Source: Litoreibacter ascidiaceicola
GTDB lineage: Bacteria > Pseudomonadota > Alphaproteobacteria > Rhodobacterales > Rhodobacteraceae
Reading direction: 5' to 3'
DNA: 64,000 nucleotides
Assembly: GCF_900129235.1 (NCBI RefSeq)
Contig: NZ_FQUV01000001.1
Span: 248,001-312,000 of the forward strand
Below are positions 43,252-52,909 of the stretch, one piece after another. Position 1 is the stretch's first letter. Every line of letters starts with the position of its first letter. The notes below the pieces were generated by a model that was not told the DNA's origin, did not search any database, and saw only the letters and a list, made by a program, of their open reading frames with translations. The position numbers and the translations under genes were made by a program.

Positions 43252-44625
43252 TCAGGCCGCGACGTCGGACCGTTTCCAGTCGCCGCGCCAGAGGCGGCGG
43301 TGGAAGGCGGGAAATTTCAGCACCTCTTCCCAAAGAAACAGCGATAGGATCCAGAAGGCGGAAAAATCAAAGTAAAGCACAAACAAAGCCGTCGCGGGCA
43401 CTCGGAACGCCCATTGGGTCCAAATGAAAATGTGCATGACATAGACGGTGTCCCCCGCTGCGCGCAGGGTATTGCCACAGATCGCGTTTGTTGCGCGAGG
43501 GAACTGGATAATCATCAGGATCGGCAGGAAGCTGAAAAGGATGGCACGGGTTTCCACCTCAAGGTTCGGATAGATCCAGTCGAGTGACAAGCACATGGCC
43601 AGAAAGATCATCGAGACGATACCGGCTGCCACGAAGGCCCCCATCCAAGCCCGCGACAGGAAGTGATCGAGGACGTCTTCGGGTGTGCGTTTGCCCAGCA
43701 GTTGGGCAACGAGGATACCTGTCGCCTGTGTCCACTGCATCGCGACCTGTCCAGCCAGTAAGTTCCATGGCGCAATGAGGGTCATGGCTGCAAATCCGTT
43801 CAACGACATATTTGCATAGATCAATGAGCAGACATGGGTGGCAAGCGTCGCGCTTACAAAAGTTGCAGCAATGGGCAGAGCGAAATGCATGTGTCGTTTG
43901 ACGGTGGGCACGAAGGTTCCACGATGCCAACCGACCACGTGGCGCAGATGGCCGTTGGTGCGTAACAGCAAGACGCTCCAAAACGCTGTTTGAAGCGTGA
44001 TTGCGATGGCGCTGCCAAGGGCCGCCCCCGCCACACCCAGCGCGGGAAAGCCAAAAAGACCATGGATCAGGACGATGCTGATGGTGATATTGACCGGCAC
44101 AGACAGCAGGTAGCCATAAAGGGGCAACTTGCTGCGGCTACAGCCATTGAAGAAACTTGCAATACACTGACCGACGGCCTCTGCAATTATGACAACGGTG
44201 AAGATAGACAGATAGGTTTGCGCCTGTTGTGCAATCTCGACCGAGGGGGCCAATGCGTTGATCAACGTGCCGCCCCAGATGTGGATGGCCGCAACGCCAA
44301 TGACGCCAATGCTCAAACTGACGGCCAAACCCGACGCCAACACCGACTTCAAGAAAATCTGATCTCCGCCTCCGAACGCCTGCGCGGTCCGGATCTGCAT
44401 GGCATGGGAGAATGCGAAAATCACACCAAGGACGATCCCGCCAAGGGCTGCCGCGAGACCCATCGCAGCAAGTGGACCTTCGCCAAGAGAAGACAGCAAA
44501 AATCCGTCGATCACGACGGTTCCGTGCAGAAAAATCGCCTTTAGCGTCATCGGCCAAGCGAGAGAGAACACGTCTTTCGCACCCGGTGAAGGCATCGCAT
44601 CTTTCTGCACTGACTTTGTGGGCAT
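43252..44625 (-). CDS. MATE-family multidrug/metabolite transporter
   Basis: This membrane protein has about 12 hydrophobic segments in two related halves of six. The first half opens with SLAWPMTLKAIFLHGTVVIDGFLLSSLG and contains GGGDQIFLKSVLASGLAVSL, as in the MATE fold; the second contains AAMTLIAPWNLLAGQVAMQWTQATG. Start ATG 44625 (457 aa) is used; ATG 44595 is also possible. It lies between the GntR gene and the SDR remnant in the leftward uronate arm, where an efflux or uptake role for a sugar acid or a toxic intermediate is a guess. Confidence 0.85.
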   Translation of the reverse strand: MPTKSVQKDAMPSPGAKDVFSLAWPMTLKAIFLHGTVVIDGFLLSSLGEGPLAAMGLAAALGGIVLGVIFAFSHAMQIRTAQAFGGGDQIFLKSVLASGLAVSLSIGVIGVAAIHIWGGTLINALAPSVEIAQQAQTYLSIFTVVIIAEAVGQCIASFFNGCSRSKLPLYGYLLSVPVNITISIVLIHGLFGFPALGVAGAALGSAIAITLQTAFWSVLLLRTNGHLRHVVGWHRGTFVPTVKRHMHFALPIAATFVSATLATHVCSLIYANMSLNGFAAMTLIAPWNLLAGQVAMQWTQATGILVAQLLGKRTPEDVLDHFLSRAWMGAFVAAGIVSMIFLAMCLSLDWIYPNLEVETRAILFSFLPILMIIQFPRATNAICGNTLRAAGDTVYVMHIFIWTQWAFRVPATALFVLYFDFSAFWILSLFLWEEVLKFPAFHRRLWRGDWKRSDVAA

Positions 44626-44694
44626 GGACCGGTTCCGTAACTGCACGTCGCCTTACGGTCGAACCATGCGGAGGATCGCCTGCAAACAGATGGT

Positions 44695-45390
44695 CTAATC
44701 TGTCGTCTGGCGTTCAAAATAGTTTGCGTTTGTGGCTGTGATCCGAGCGATCGTGTCGTCGAGGCGAGACAGGTGTTTCAACCCGGCCTCAACGGCTTTG
44801 TTCGCATCGTGGACTTTGATGGCCTCTGCGATCTCGCGGTGATCGGCTACGAGCTCGGGCATCCGTTGTTCTTTTTCCATCCCCAACATGCACAGCCGAT
44901 CAACCTTAGCCTTTTCTTCAAGAATGACGTCGAAGGCGTAGTCGGCCTCTGCGATCTCGCACAGGGTCCGGTGGAAATCATAGTCGAGCTGGCCAAACCG
45001 TTCGACGTCTTTGGCTTCGGCAACGGCTTGCTGCTGGATCAGCTCCGCATCCAGTTGTGCAGCACCCATCGTGTCGCACTTGGCGGCAGCCCGGTGAAGG
45101 ACCTCCGTTTCGATCGCGGTGCGGATAAAGCGGGACTTCTCAATCTGACGCATCGAGAAGCGTCGTACTTCCGTTGCGCGCTGTGGGCGAATGAGCAGGA
45201 GATCAAGGTTGGCAAGGCGACCGAAAGCATCCCGAACAGGTTGCCGCGAGACGCCGAAGTCCGCAGCGATCTCGGCCTCGGATATCTTGTCACCCGGCTT
45301 GAGCTGCAACGAGGCTATCTGCTCGTGAAGGTAATCGAATATATCGTCAACACTGGTACGACGTTTGCTTCGAGCTATTGATGGCGCCAT
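44695..45390 (-). CDS. GntR-family regulator (FadR/FCD subfamily)
   Basis: This 231-aa regulator has an N-terminal winged helix ([31 protein letters not shown], shown in part, about residues 35-65) and a helical FCD effector domain (about 85-220) with a metal-binding pattern [22 protein letters not shown] and [12 protein letters not shown] regulators commonly sense uronates, gluconate or related acids. It is divergent from the ABC importer, with three copies of an ACTAGTAT motif between them, and leads the leftward arm. It most likely represses both arms until a pathway intermediate binds. Confidence 0.92.
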   Translation of the reverse strand: MAPSIARSKRRTSVDDIFDYLHEQIASLQLKPGDKISEAEIAADFGVSRQPVRDAFGRLANLDLLLIRPQRATEVRRFSMRQIEKSRFIRTAIETEVLHRAAAKCDTMGAAQLDAELIQQQAVAEAKDVERFGQLDYDFHRTLCEIAEADYAFDVILEEKAKVDRLCMLGMEKEQRMPELVADHREIAEAIKVHDANKAVEAGLKHLSRLDDTIARITATNANYFERQTTD

Positions 45391-45441
45391 CTTTTCAGCC
45401 CCTCCCGAGCTATCAATCTGTACAGGCTTAGCAAAAACAAA

Positions 45442-45488
45442 ACTAGTATGCCAGACTAGTATTTTAATTTATCGACTAGTATACCAGA
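45442..45488. promoter_or_regulatory. Putative GntR operators, three ACTAGTAT repeats
   Basis: ACTAGTATGCCAGA (45442-45455) and ACTAGTATACCAGA (45475-45488) are the same 14-mer with one difference, 33 bp apart, and a third ACTAGTAT lies at 45455-45462. The TAGTATACCA core resembles FCD-type GntR sites such as TGGT-N2-ACCA. They lie between the divergent gntR and the ABC-transporter gene. Confidence 0.65.
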
Positions 45489-45550
45489 TGCAGGCGAGCG
45501 ATTCGTCGCAGGTGAGCCGCCCGTTCGGGCCGCACCAAAGGGAGGGGACC

Positions 45551-46627
45551 ATGTCCGGTGTAAATCTAAGCGGTATCGTGAAATCATACGGTGCTATGCA
45601 GGTGGTCCACGGGATCGACCTGACGGTGGCAGAAAAAGAATTTGTTGTACTTGTCGGCCCATCCGGCTGCGGCAAATCCACGACGCTCCGCATGATTGCG
45701 GGTCTTGAAGAAATCACAGCAGGCGATCTGACGATCCATGACCGCCGTGTTAATCGGATCGCACCTAAAGACCGCGATGTCGCGATGGTGTTCCAGAACT
45801 ACGCTCTCTACCCGCACTTGAATGTGGCCGACAACATGGCGTTCGGCTTGCGCATTCGCAAAATGCCTAAAAACGAGATCAAAACGACAATCGACGACGT
45901 CGCCGAAATTCTCGGGTTAACCGAATACCTCGACCGCCGTCCCGCCGACCTTTCTGGCGGCCAGCGCCAGCGGGTCGCAATGGGCCGTGCGATTGTCCGT
46001 CATCCCAAAGTATTTCTGTTTGATGAGCCACTCTCTAACCTTGATGCAAAGTTGCGCACCCAGATGCGCGCTGAAATCAAACGTCTGCACAAACGACTGG
46101 GGGTAACGTCCGTCTACGTGACCCACGATCAAGTTGAAGCCATGACCCTTGCCGACCGGATCGTCGTGATGAACAACGGTGCCATAGAGCAGATCGGCAC
46201 CCCGATGGAGTTGTTCAACAACCCGAGCAATACATTCGTCGCAGGCTTCCTCGGCTCCCCGCCAATGAACCAAATGAAGGGGACGCTGACAGACTCAGGC
46301 GCTCTGGTTGGTGATGTGGAAATCAAAATCAACGGTGCGACGGGGCCACATGCGGGTCGAAATGTTATCGTCGGCATTCGCCCGGAACATGTGACCCTCA
46401 CGGCTGAAGAAGGGACATCTCCCCTACCGATCAACCTTGATCTGGTGGAACCGCTTGGCTCGGAAGCTTTGCTGCACGCCCGCCACGGCGAAGACAACCT
46501 TGTCTTCAAAGCGAATACCGAAAACGACATTGATAGCCTCTCCGGCGTCAACAAAGTCCACATACCGGCTCATCTGGTCAAGATTTTCGATGCAGATACC
46601 GGCAAAGCACTTGTGCTTGGGGATTGA
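45551..46627 (+). CDS. ABC sugar importer ATPase (UgpC/MsmK type)
   Basis: This 358-aa ATPase starts at ATG 45551 with GGAGGGG upstream. It has Walker [10 protein letters not shown] (about 37), signature [15 protein letters not shown] (about 133), Walker [13 protein letters not shown] (about 154), [14 protein letters not shown], and the C-terminal TOBE/regulatory domain (about 235-355) of sugar importers ([10 protein letters not shown]). It drives the two permeases downstream. First gene of the rightward arm, under the GntR operators. Confidence 0.96.
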   Translation: MSGVNLSGIVKSYGAMQVVHGIDLTVAEKEFVVLVGPSGCGKSTTLRMIAGLEEITAGDLTIHDRRVNRIAPKDRDVAMVFQNYALYPHLNVADNMAFGLRIRKMPKNEIKTTIDDVAEILGLTEYLDRRPADLSGGQRQRVAMGRAIVRHPKVFLFDEPLSNLDAKLRTQMRAEIKRLHKRLGVTSVYVTHDQVEAMTLADRIVVMNNGAIEQIGTPMELFNNPSNTFVAGFLGSPPMNQMKGTLTDSGALVGDVEIKINGATGPHAGRNVIVGIRPEHVTLTAEEGTSPLPINLDLVEPLGSEALLHARHGEDNLVFKANTENDIDSLSGVNKVHIPAHLVKIFDADTGKALVLGD

Positions 46628-46632
46628 AGCTG

Positions 46633-47634
46633 ATGACCGATGAACACACAACCGCCGGCGGACAGTCTTATGAAGAGTCCGTGATTGAGGCCAGCGAAGC
46701 AAATCGACAGCGTTTCGATGATGGTCGCTGGACCCGCATTTTTGATCATTTCAAGCGCGAGTGGCAGATCTACGCGATGCTGCTGCCGACGATCATCTGG
46801 TTCCTCGTCTTCCTGTATAAGCCAATGTATGGCCTGCAAATCGCCTTCAAAGACTATTCGATCTTCCGCGGCGTCGCTGGAAGCCCTTGGGTCGGATGGG
46901 AGCACTTCCAAACGCTCTTTTCGAACGATCAGTTCATTCGGGCCGTCAAAAACACGATCACAATCAGTTTCTACAATCTGCTCTTTGGTTTCCCCGCGCC
47001 GATCATCCTTGCACTGATGTTCAACGAGGTCATGCACGCAACCTACAAGCGGACATCTCAGACGATCGTTTACCTGCCGCACTTTATCTCTTCGGTGATT
47101 ATCGCAGGTATCGTCATCACCGCATTTTCCCCGACAGCGGGCATCATCAACACGTTCATCGGATGGCTTGGTTTTGAGCCAGTCTACTTTCTGACACAGC
47201 CACAATGGTTCCGCCCGATCTTCGTGGGTACGGGCATCTGGCAAGAGGCGGGGTTCGGCTCCATTGTGTTTCTTGCGGCCATTGCCGGTGTTAACCCGTC
47301 GCTCTACGAAAGTGCGGTAGTGGACGGAGCGAACCGTTGGCAGATGATGTGGAAAATTACCATTCCTTCGATCCTGCCAACGATCCTGATCATGCTGATC
47401 ATTCGTATCGGCAACGTGATGGAAGTCTCGTTCGAGTTGGTCATCCTGCTTTATCAGCCATCAACCTATGAGACTGCGGATGTGGTCAATACCTGGGTCT
47501 ATCGCCAGGGTCTCCAGTCCGGTCAATACGATCTCGCTGCTGCTGCAGGCCTCTTCAATGCTGTCGTCGCCTTCGTTCTGGTCATGACCGCCAACACCTT
47601 GTCGCGCCGCTTCTCGCGCACCTCACTCTGGTAG
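46633..47634 (+). CDS. ABC sugar importer permease, LplB/AlgM1-like
   Basis: This 333-aa permease has a cytoplasmic N-terminus of about 50 residues and six hydrophobic segments. The coupling loop is ESAVVDGANRWQMMWKITIPSI (in short: the EAA motif, about residues 220-240). The stretch LPTIIWFLVFLYKPMYGLQI is typical of LplB-type permeases that import oligouronides such as AlgM1. It begins 5 bases after the ATPase gene stop. Confidence 0.92.
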   Translation: MTDEHTTAGGQSYEESVIEASEANRQRFDDGRWTRIFDHFKREWQIYAMLLPTIIWFLVFLYKPMYGLQIAFKDYSIFRGVAGSPWVGWEHFQTLFSNDQFIRAVKNTITISFYNLLFGFPAPIILALMFNEVMHATYKRTSQTIVYLPHFISSVIIAGIVITAFSPTAGIINTFIGWLGFEPVYFLTQPQWFRPIFVGTGIWQEAGFGSIVFLAAIAGVNPSLYESAVVDGANRWQMMWKITIPSILPTILIMLIIRIGNVMEVSFELVILLYQPSTYETADVVNTWVYRQGLQSGQYDLAAAAGLFNAVVAFVLVMTANTLSRRFSRTSLW

Positions 47635-47646
47635 GAGGAACACGCT

Positions 47647-48528
47647 ATGATGAAATGGAACCTCTATTCACGCGGCGACAAGTTCTTTGCCATTGTTGTC
47701 TCTGTCCTGATCGGCCTGTTCACGGTCGCCACCCTTTACCCGTTTATTTACATCGCTGCTGTGTCGTTCAGTTCAGGCTTTGCGGCACAAGCGGGCAAGG
47801 TGGTGCTGACACCCATCGATGCAACAATCGAGGCTTACGGTTACATTCTGAAGGACCCCCAGTTCTGGATCTCGTACCGCAATACGTTCATTTACACGAT
47901 CGGCGGCACGATCATGTCGCTGATGTTTATCATCCCCTGCGCCTACGCCTTGTCGCGGCCGCAACTTAAGGGGCGCAGATTCTTCAATCTCTTCATCGCA
48001 TTTACAATGTGGTTCAACGCCGGGCTCATTCCGTTTTTCTTGAACATGCGTGATCTTGGACTGCTCGACAGCATGTTCGGCATCATCCTCGGCTTTGCGA
48101 TAAATGCCTTCAACATCATTTTGTTGCGCAACTTCTTTGAGTCGATCCCGCAGAGCTTTGAAGAAGCCGCCCGAATGGACGGCGCCAACGATTTCCAAGT
48201 GCTGTGGAAGGTTTTCATCCCGCTCAGCAAGCCCGCCATCGCCACGATCACCCTGTTCTTGATTGTCGCCCGCTGGAATGGCTTCTTCTGGGCCATGGTG
48301 CTGCTGCAGTCCGAAAGCAAGATCCCGTTGCAGGTGTTCCTGCGCCACACGATCTCGAACCTCAGCGACGATGACGAATTCGCGATTGTCCAGACGGCCG
48401 CCGGGTTCAGCGCCGAAACCGTCACTGCGGCGATCATCGTCTGTTCGATCATCCCCGTGCTGATCGTCTACCCGTTTATCCAGAAATACTTCGAGAAGGG
48501 CATCCTGCTTGGGGGCGTCAAAGAATAA
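47647..48528 (+). CDS. ABC sugar importer permease, LplC/AlgM2-like
   Basis: This 293-aa permease has six hydrophobic segments and the EAA coupling loop EEAARMDGANDFQVLWKVFI (about 172-191). It is preceded by AGGAGGA and lies 12 bases after its partner. The LplB/LplC pair type is the one found with alginate or pectin oligomer importers. Confidence 0.92.
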   Translation: MMKWNLYSRGDKFFAIVVSVLIGLFTVATLYPFIYIAAVSFSSGFAAQAGKVVLTPIDATIEAYGYILKDPQFWISYRNTFIYTIGGTIMSLMFIIPCAYALSRPQLKGRRFFNLFIAFTMWFNAGLIPFFLNMRDLGLLDSMFGIILGFAINAFNIILLRNFFESIPQSFEEAARMDGANDFQVLWKVFIPLSKPAIATITLFLIVARWNGFFWAMVLLQSESKIPLQVFLRHTISNLSDDDEFAIVQTAAGFSAETVTAAIIVCSIIPVLIVYPFIQKYFEKGILLGGVKE

Positions 48529-48557
48529 CTACGAAATCGCAAAAGGGAGGAAAACTT

Positions 48558-50120
48558 ATGCGTAAACTGAGCCTATTGGCAGCCTTGCTTGCAGGGAGTG
48601 CCGTCACAACACCGACTTTCGCTGACGGTCATCTGATGATCGTTGATGAGCCACTGGAACTGACAATCCAGATGAACCACGCCCGCTATCCGATCTACGA
48701 GGAAAGCTGGCCCGTTGAGCAGGCCGCCCGCGAGTTGACAGGCATCCACCTGATCAACGACACCGTCGGCGCGAACATGCGGACCGATGAAAACACAGGC
48801 CGCACCGAGGCGCTAAACCTGATGCTGGCCTCTGGTAATATCCCCGACATTGTCGGCTCCAGCCGGATCCGCGACTTTGTGAACCAGTTCGGCCCCGAGG
48901 GTGCATTTGTGCCACTCAACGATCTGATCGAAGAGCATGCGCCGAATATCGCGGCCTACTACGCCGAACGCCCCGATATCGAAGCAGCCGTTAAAGCTGC
49001 CGACGGCCAGATGTATTACGTACCCTATCTGCCCGATGGCAAATACGGTCGCGCGTTCTGGATCCGCACCGACTGGCTGGATGCCCTCGGCCTTGAGATG
49101 CCTGAGACGGTTGATGAGTATGAAGCGGTTCTGCGAGCCTTCAAAACCCAAGACCCCAACGGCAACGGCGAAGCCGACGAAGTTCCTTTCTTTGCCCGCC
49201 AGTGGCCTGAGCTTATCCGTCTGGTAACACTCTGGGACGGTCGCGCTCACGGCTCTGACACGTACCACGACTTCCTCGTGGAAGATGGTCAGGTCACCCA
49301 CGGCTACATCGGGGAAGGCTATCGCGAAGGGGTCAAAAATCTTGCCCGTTGGTATTCTGACGGTCTGATCGACGCGGAAATCTTCACCCGCGGTTCTTCT
49401 GCGCGTGACTTCCTGCTGTCCGAAAACCTTGGTGGTGCGACGCACGACTGGTTCGCCTCGACCGGTGGTTACAACAGCCTCTCGGAAAAAATCGACGGTT
49501 TCAAATGGGAAGCAATGCTGCCGCCTGCCTCTCCTTCCGGCCGCCGCATCGAAGAGCACCGCCGCATCCTCGTAAAACCTGATGGCTGGGCCATTGGCCA
49601 TACCAACGAAAATGTTGTCGAAACCGTCAAGTATTTCGACTTCTTCTTTACCGAGGAAGGCCGCCGTCTTGCCAACTTCGGCGTCGAGGGACAGCACTAC
49701 GAAATGGTAGATGGCAAGCCTGTGTTCACCGAGGAATTCCTTGCACAGGGGCCGGTCAACCGGTCGCTCTATCAGGCTGGCGCACAGCTTCAGGCCCGTG
49801 GTTACTTCCAGGATTACGACTATGAATGGCAGTGGACCAACGAGTTCGCCAAAGCCGGTATCGAACTCTACGAACAGGGTGATTATTTGATCCCCGACTT
49901 CCTCGGCGTGGCTTTCACCGCAGACGAACAACAAGTCTACGATCGCACATGGAACAGCATCCGCGACTATATGCTTGAGCGCCAGCAAAGCTGGATTCTC
50001 GGCAATGGCGACGTGGAGGCAGACTGGGACGACTATCTTGCTCAGCTCGACGAGATGGGCCTGCAAGAGCTTCTGGCTGTTATGCAGTCCGCCTACGAAC
50101 GTCAGTACGGCGCCAAGTAA
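48558..50120 (+). CDS. ABC importer extracellular substrate-binding protein (LplA/AlgQ-like)
   Basis: This 520-aa protein has a cleavable signal peptide (LLAALLAGSAVTTPTFADG) and no lipobox. Its length and the segments LNLMLASGNIPDIVGSSRI (about 92), RAFWIRTDWLDALGLEMPET (about 168) and the EF-hand-like calcium loop DPNGNGEADE (about 200-209) match the large type of binding protein such as AlgQ1/AlgQ2, which hold oligo-alginate. It follows a strong AGGGAGG site and precedes a hairpin. Substrate is inferred, not shown. Confidence 0.92.
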   Translation: MRKLSLLAALLAGSAVTTPTFADGHLMIVDEPLELTIQMNHARYPIYEESWPVEQAARELTGIHLINDTVGANMRTDENTGRTEALNLMLASGNIPDIVGSSRIRDFVNQFGPEGAFVPLNDLIEEHAPNIAAYYAERPDIEAAVKAADGQMYYVPYLPDGKYGRAFWIRTDWLDALGLEMPETVDEYEAVLRAFKTQDPNGNGEADEVPFFARQWPELIRLVTLWDGRAHGSDTYHDFLVEDGQVTHGYIGEGYREGVKNLARWYSDGLIDAEIFTRGSSARDFLLSENLGGATHDWFASTGGYNSLSEKIDGFKWEAMLPPASPSGRRIEEHRRILVKPDGWAIGHTNENVVETVKYFDFFFTEEGRRLANFGVEGQHYEMVDGKPVFTEEFLAQGPVNRSLYQAGAQLQARGYFQDYDYEWQWTNEFAKAGIELYEQGDYLIPDFLGVAFTADEQQVYDRTWNSIRDYMLERQQSWILGNGDVEADWDDYLAQLDEMGLQELLAVMQSAYERQYGAK

Positions 50121-50132
50121 ATCCACATGTTC

Positions 50133-50155
50133 GGGGCGGCGACCGTCGTCGCCCC
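50133..50155 (+). terminator. Hairpin after the binding-protein gene
   Basis: GGGGCGGCGA and TCGTCGCCCC form a 10-bp stem (one G-U pair) with a 3-nt loop, 13 bases after the binding-protein stop. It has no U-run. As in other sugar ABC operons, it may stabilise upstream mRNA so the binding protein is made in excess. Confidence 0.5.
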
Positions 50156-50196
50156 GACCCCTTCCTTTCCTACAAATCATGCGGGAACCCTGATCG

Positions 50197-52518
50197 ATGT
50201 CGGCCACCACACTTCCAATGCTCGATGAACCGAAAGCAGGTCGTTTGACTATTCAATATAGTCCAACAGCCGAGACGGACGTGGCCGAAAATCCTCCGCG
50301 TTTCATGTGGATTCCTGTCGTCGATGATGACGCGCGCTACGTGCTGCGCCTCTCGACCGACCCGAAGTTCCCCAAAGGAAAATCGCAGATCTTCGAGGAC
50401 CTGCCACTCAATTTCTTTACCCCCGACACCACGCTGGACGCTGGAGACTATCATTGGTCCTACGCCACGTGGGACGCGGACAAGGGCGCACCCTCCAGCA
50501 GCTGGAGCAGCACCCGCAGTTTTTCGATCGCCGAAGGTCTGGCCGATACACCCCTGCCGTCGCGCAAGGACCGTCTGGCAAATGTCGCCAAAGATCACCC
50601 GCGTCTGTGGATGACCAATGACCGGCTGGACGATTTCAAGAAGGCGGTGAAAGCCGACCCCGATCACTGCACGTGGTCGACCTTCTACGAAAAATCTGTA
50701 CTGCCTTGGATGGAGCGTGACATCATTCGCGAGCCAGCGGGCTACCCCGATCACCAACGCACGGCTCCGATCTGGCGGCAAACCTATATCGACCTGCAAG
50801 AAGTCTGGTACGCCATCCGCAACCTCGCCATCGGAGGTAGGGTTACGAATGATGCGGCAATGACCCTCCGCGCCAAGGAGTGGCTGCTGGAAGCGGCAAG
50901 CTGGGACCCGATGGGTGTCACTTCGCGCGCCTATACCGATGAATGGGCCTATCGGATCTGCAATGCTCTGTCTTGGGGCTATGACTGGCTCTACGATGAT
51001 CTGAGCGAGGAAGAGCGCGACACGGTCCGCGCCGCCCTTCTCGAACGCACCCGCGACATCGCCGAACATGCGATCCTGAACGCCAAGATCCACCTGTTTC
51101 CCTATGACAGCCACGCGGTCCGGTCGGTGTCCTCGTGCATCATCCCCGCCTGTATTGCCCTGCTTCACGACGACGAGACGGGACAGGCCCGCGACTGGCT
51201 GAACTACTCGATCGAGTTTCTATACACAGTTTATTCACCTTGGGGCGACGCCGAAGGTGGCTGGGCCGAGGGGCCGCATTACTGGATGACCGGCATTTCC
51301 TATCTGCTGGACGCCGCAAATTGGCTGAAGTCCTACACCGGCCTCAACGTCTATGAACGCCCGTTCTTCCAGAATACAGGTGATTTCCCGCTTTACACCA
51401 AGGCCCCGAACACTCGCCGCGCGACCTTCGGCGACGACAGCACCATGGGCGATCTGACCTGCATCAAGATCGGCATGAACCTGCGCCAGTTCGGTGGAGT
51501 AACGGGAAATGGCGCCTTTCAGTGGTATTGCGATGAGAACCACCGCCTGAACCCAGGCACCGAGGGCGATTTCTACAACTGGGGTTGGTGGGACACCCGC
51601 TTTGACGAGCTGGCTTTCCGCACGGACTGGCCCTCGGTCGAGGCAACCCCGCCCGAAAGCGGGTTCCGCCATTTCAAAGGTGTCGGCTGGGTCGGCATCC
51701 AGCACGCCATGGCCAATCCCGACGAACACATCCAGTTCGTCTTCAAGTCCTCCCCCTACGGGTCGATCAGCCATAGCCACGGCGACCAGAACGCTTTTTG
51801 CATGGCAGCCTTCGGCGAAGACATGGCAATCCAGTCAGGGCATTACGTGGCCTTCAATTCCTCGATGCACCGCAACTGGCGCCGCCAAACCCGCTCCAAG
51901 AACGCCATCCTGATAAACGGCAAAGGGCAGTATGCGGAAAAGGACAAGGCCAAGGCCCTTGCCGCGCGGGGCCGCATCGTCGCCGCCGAACAACGTGACG
52001 ACCACATCTATATCCATGGCGATGCGACGCCGGCGTACCAGAGCCTTTCGCCCGAAGTGACCCGTGCCGCGCGTGAGGTCTACTTCGTGCGCAATTCATA
52101 CTTCGTTATCATCGACAAGGTGGACGCAGAAACGCCGGTCACGGTCGATTGGCTGCTGCACGCCAATAACCCTTACGAGCTTGGCAAATCTTCGTTTCGC
52201 AACACCCAGCAACGATCGGGCTTCTACGGTCAGGTCGTCTGGTCCGAGGGCGGCAAGCCGCAGATCACGCAGGAAACCGGTTTTCCGGGCGTGGACCCCG
52301 CCGACTACGAGGGGCTGCCAGTTAGCACCTGCCTGACGGCGCACTACCCTGCCGCGACCCGCCACCGGATCGCGACCTTGCTCGTGCCCTACAGGCTCGA
52401 CGCACCGAAGCGGATTTTCAACTTCATGGACGATCAGGGCTACGACGCCGATCTCTATTTCACCGACCCGGATGAAAACACGTTCAAGGTCGTGATGAAG
52501 AAACTCGCAAACAGCTAA
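50197..52518 (+). CDS. Heparinase II/III-fold polysaccharide lyase, PL15 oligo-alginate-lyase-like
   Basis: This 773-aa enzyme has an N-terminal beta domain (1-110, DUF4962-like), a helical toroid (about 120-420) and a C-terminal beta-sandwich domain (about 430-770). The pair His306 (YDSHAVRS) and Tyr362 (AEGPHYWM) falls where the catalytic His and Tyr of exolytic alginate lyase Atu3025 (about 776 aa, PL15) lie. SHSHGDQNAFCMAAFG (about 525-540) is the typical start of the Heparinase_II_III domain. No signal peptide is seen, so it works in the cytoplasm on imported oligomers. The gene order with an importer, KdgF and KDG kinase supports oligo-alginate or another unsulfated uronan as substrate. 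Confidence 0.85.
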   Translation: MSATTLPMLDEPKAGRLTIQYSPTAETDVAENPPRFMWIPVVDDDARYVLRLSTDPKFPKGKSQIFEDLPLNFFTPDTTLDAGDYHWSYATWDADKGAPSSSWSSTRSFSIAEGLADTPLPSRKDRLANVAKDHPRLWMTNDRLDDFKKAVKADPDHCTWSTFYEKSVLPWMERDIIREPAGYPDHQRTAPIWRQTYIDLQEVWYAIRNLAIGGRVTNDAAMTLRAKEWLLEAASWDPMGVTSRAYTDEWAYRICNALSWGYDWLYDDLSEEERDTVRAALLERTRDIAEHAILNAKIHLFPYDSHAVRSVSSCIIPACIALLHDDETGQARDWLNYSIEFLYTVYSPWGDAEGGWAEGPHYWMTGISYLLDAANWLKSYTGLNVYERPFFQNTGDFPLYTKAPNTRRATFGDDSTMGDLTCIKIGMNLRQFGGVTGNGAFQWYCDENHRLNPGTEGDFYNWGWWDTRFDELAFRTDWPSVEATPPESGFRHFKGVGWVGIQHAMANPDEHIQFVFKSSPYGSISHSHGDQNAFCMAAFGEDMAIQSGHYVAFNSSMHRNWRRQTRSKNAILINGKGQYAEKDKAKALAARGRIVAAEQRDDHIYIHGDATPAYQSLSPEVTRAAREVYFVRNSYFVIIDKVDAETPVTVDWLLHANNPYELGKSSFRNTQQRSGFYGQVVWSEGGKPQITQETGFPGVDPADYEGLPVSTCLTAHYPAATRHRIATLLVPYRLDAPKRIFNFMDDQGYDADLYFTDPDENTFKVVMKKLANS

Positions 52519-52537
52519 TAATGACGCGGAGACCGAT

Positions 52538-52870
52538 ATGACGGTAAAGAACTATTTCCCCGGAGCCGAGGCCAAGCTTGAGACCGTCGCCGACGGGCTG
52601 GGCCGGAAAGTCGGTGCCCACAATGACAATCTGATGGTCGTCGAAGTGCATTTCGAGGCGGGTACGACAGCCCCGATGCACCACCACCCGCACGAACAGA
52701 TCACCTATGTCATGTCCGGCAAGTTCGAATTCACTGTCGGTGACGAAACCTACATCGTGACCGCCGGTGACTCGCTCTACAAGCAACCCAACATCGAACA
52801 CGGCGCAACCTGCCTTGAGGCTGGCACGCTGTTGGATGTCTTCACACCGCATCGTGAAGATTTCCTCTGA
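52538..52870 (+). CDS. kdgF: KdgF-like cupin (unsaturated uronate linearisation)
   Basis: This 110-aa single cupin has the metal motif APMHHHPHEQITYVMSG (about 46-62; three His) and a second part with EHGATCLEAG (His about 88). KdgF-type cupins turn the cyclic unsaturated monomer from lyases into the open-chain form (DEH). Size, motifs and position after the lyase fit. The ATG has GGAGA upstream. Confidence 0.85.
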   Translation: MTVKNYFPGAEAKLETVADGLGRKVGAHNDNLMVVEVHFEAGTTAPMHHHPHEQITYVMSGKFEFTVGDETYIVTAGDSLYKQPNIEHGATCLEAGTLLDVFTPHREDFL

Positions 52871-52909
52871 TCCAACAATTAAAATAGTAATTCCAACGGA
52901 GTACACATC

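Noticed and set aside
48813-50210. 465-codon minus-strand frame opposite the binding-protein gene
   Set aside because: Complement of a clear solute-binding protein with signal peptide; no independent evidence.
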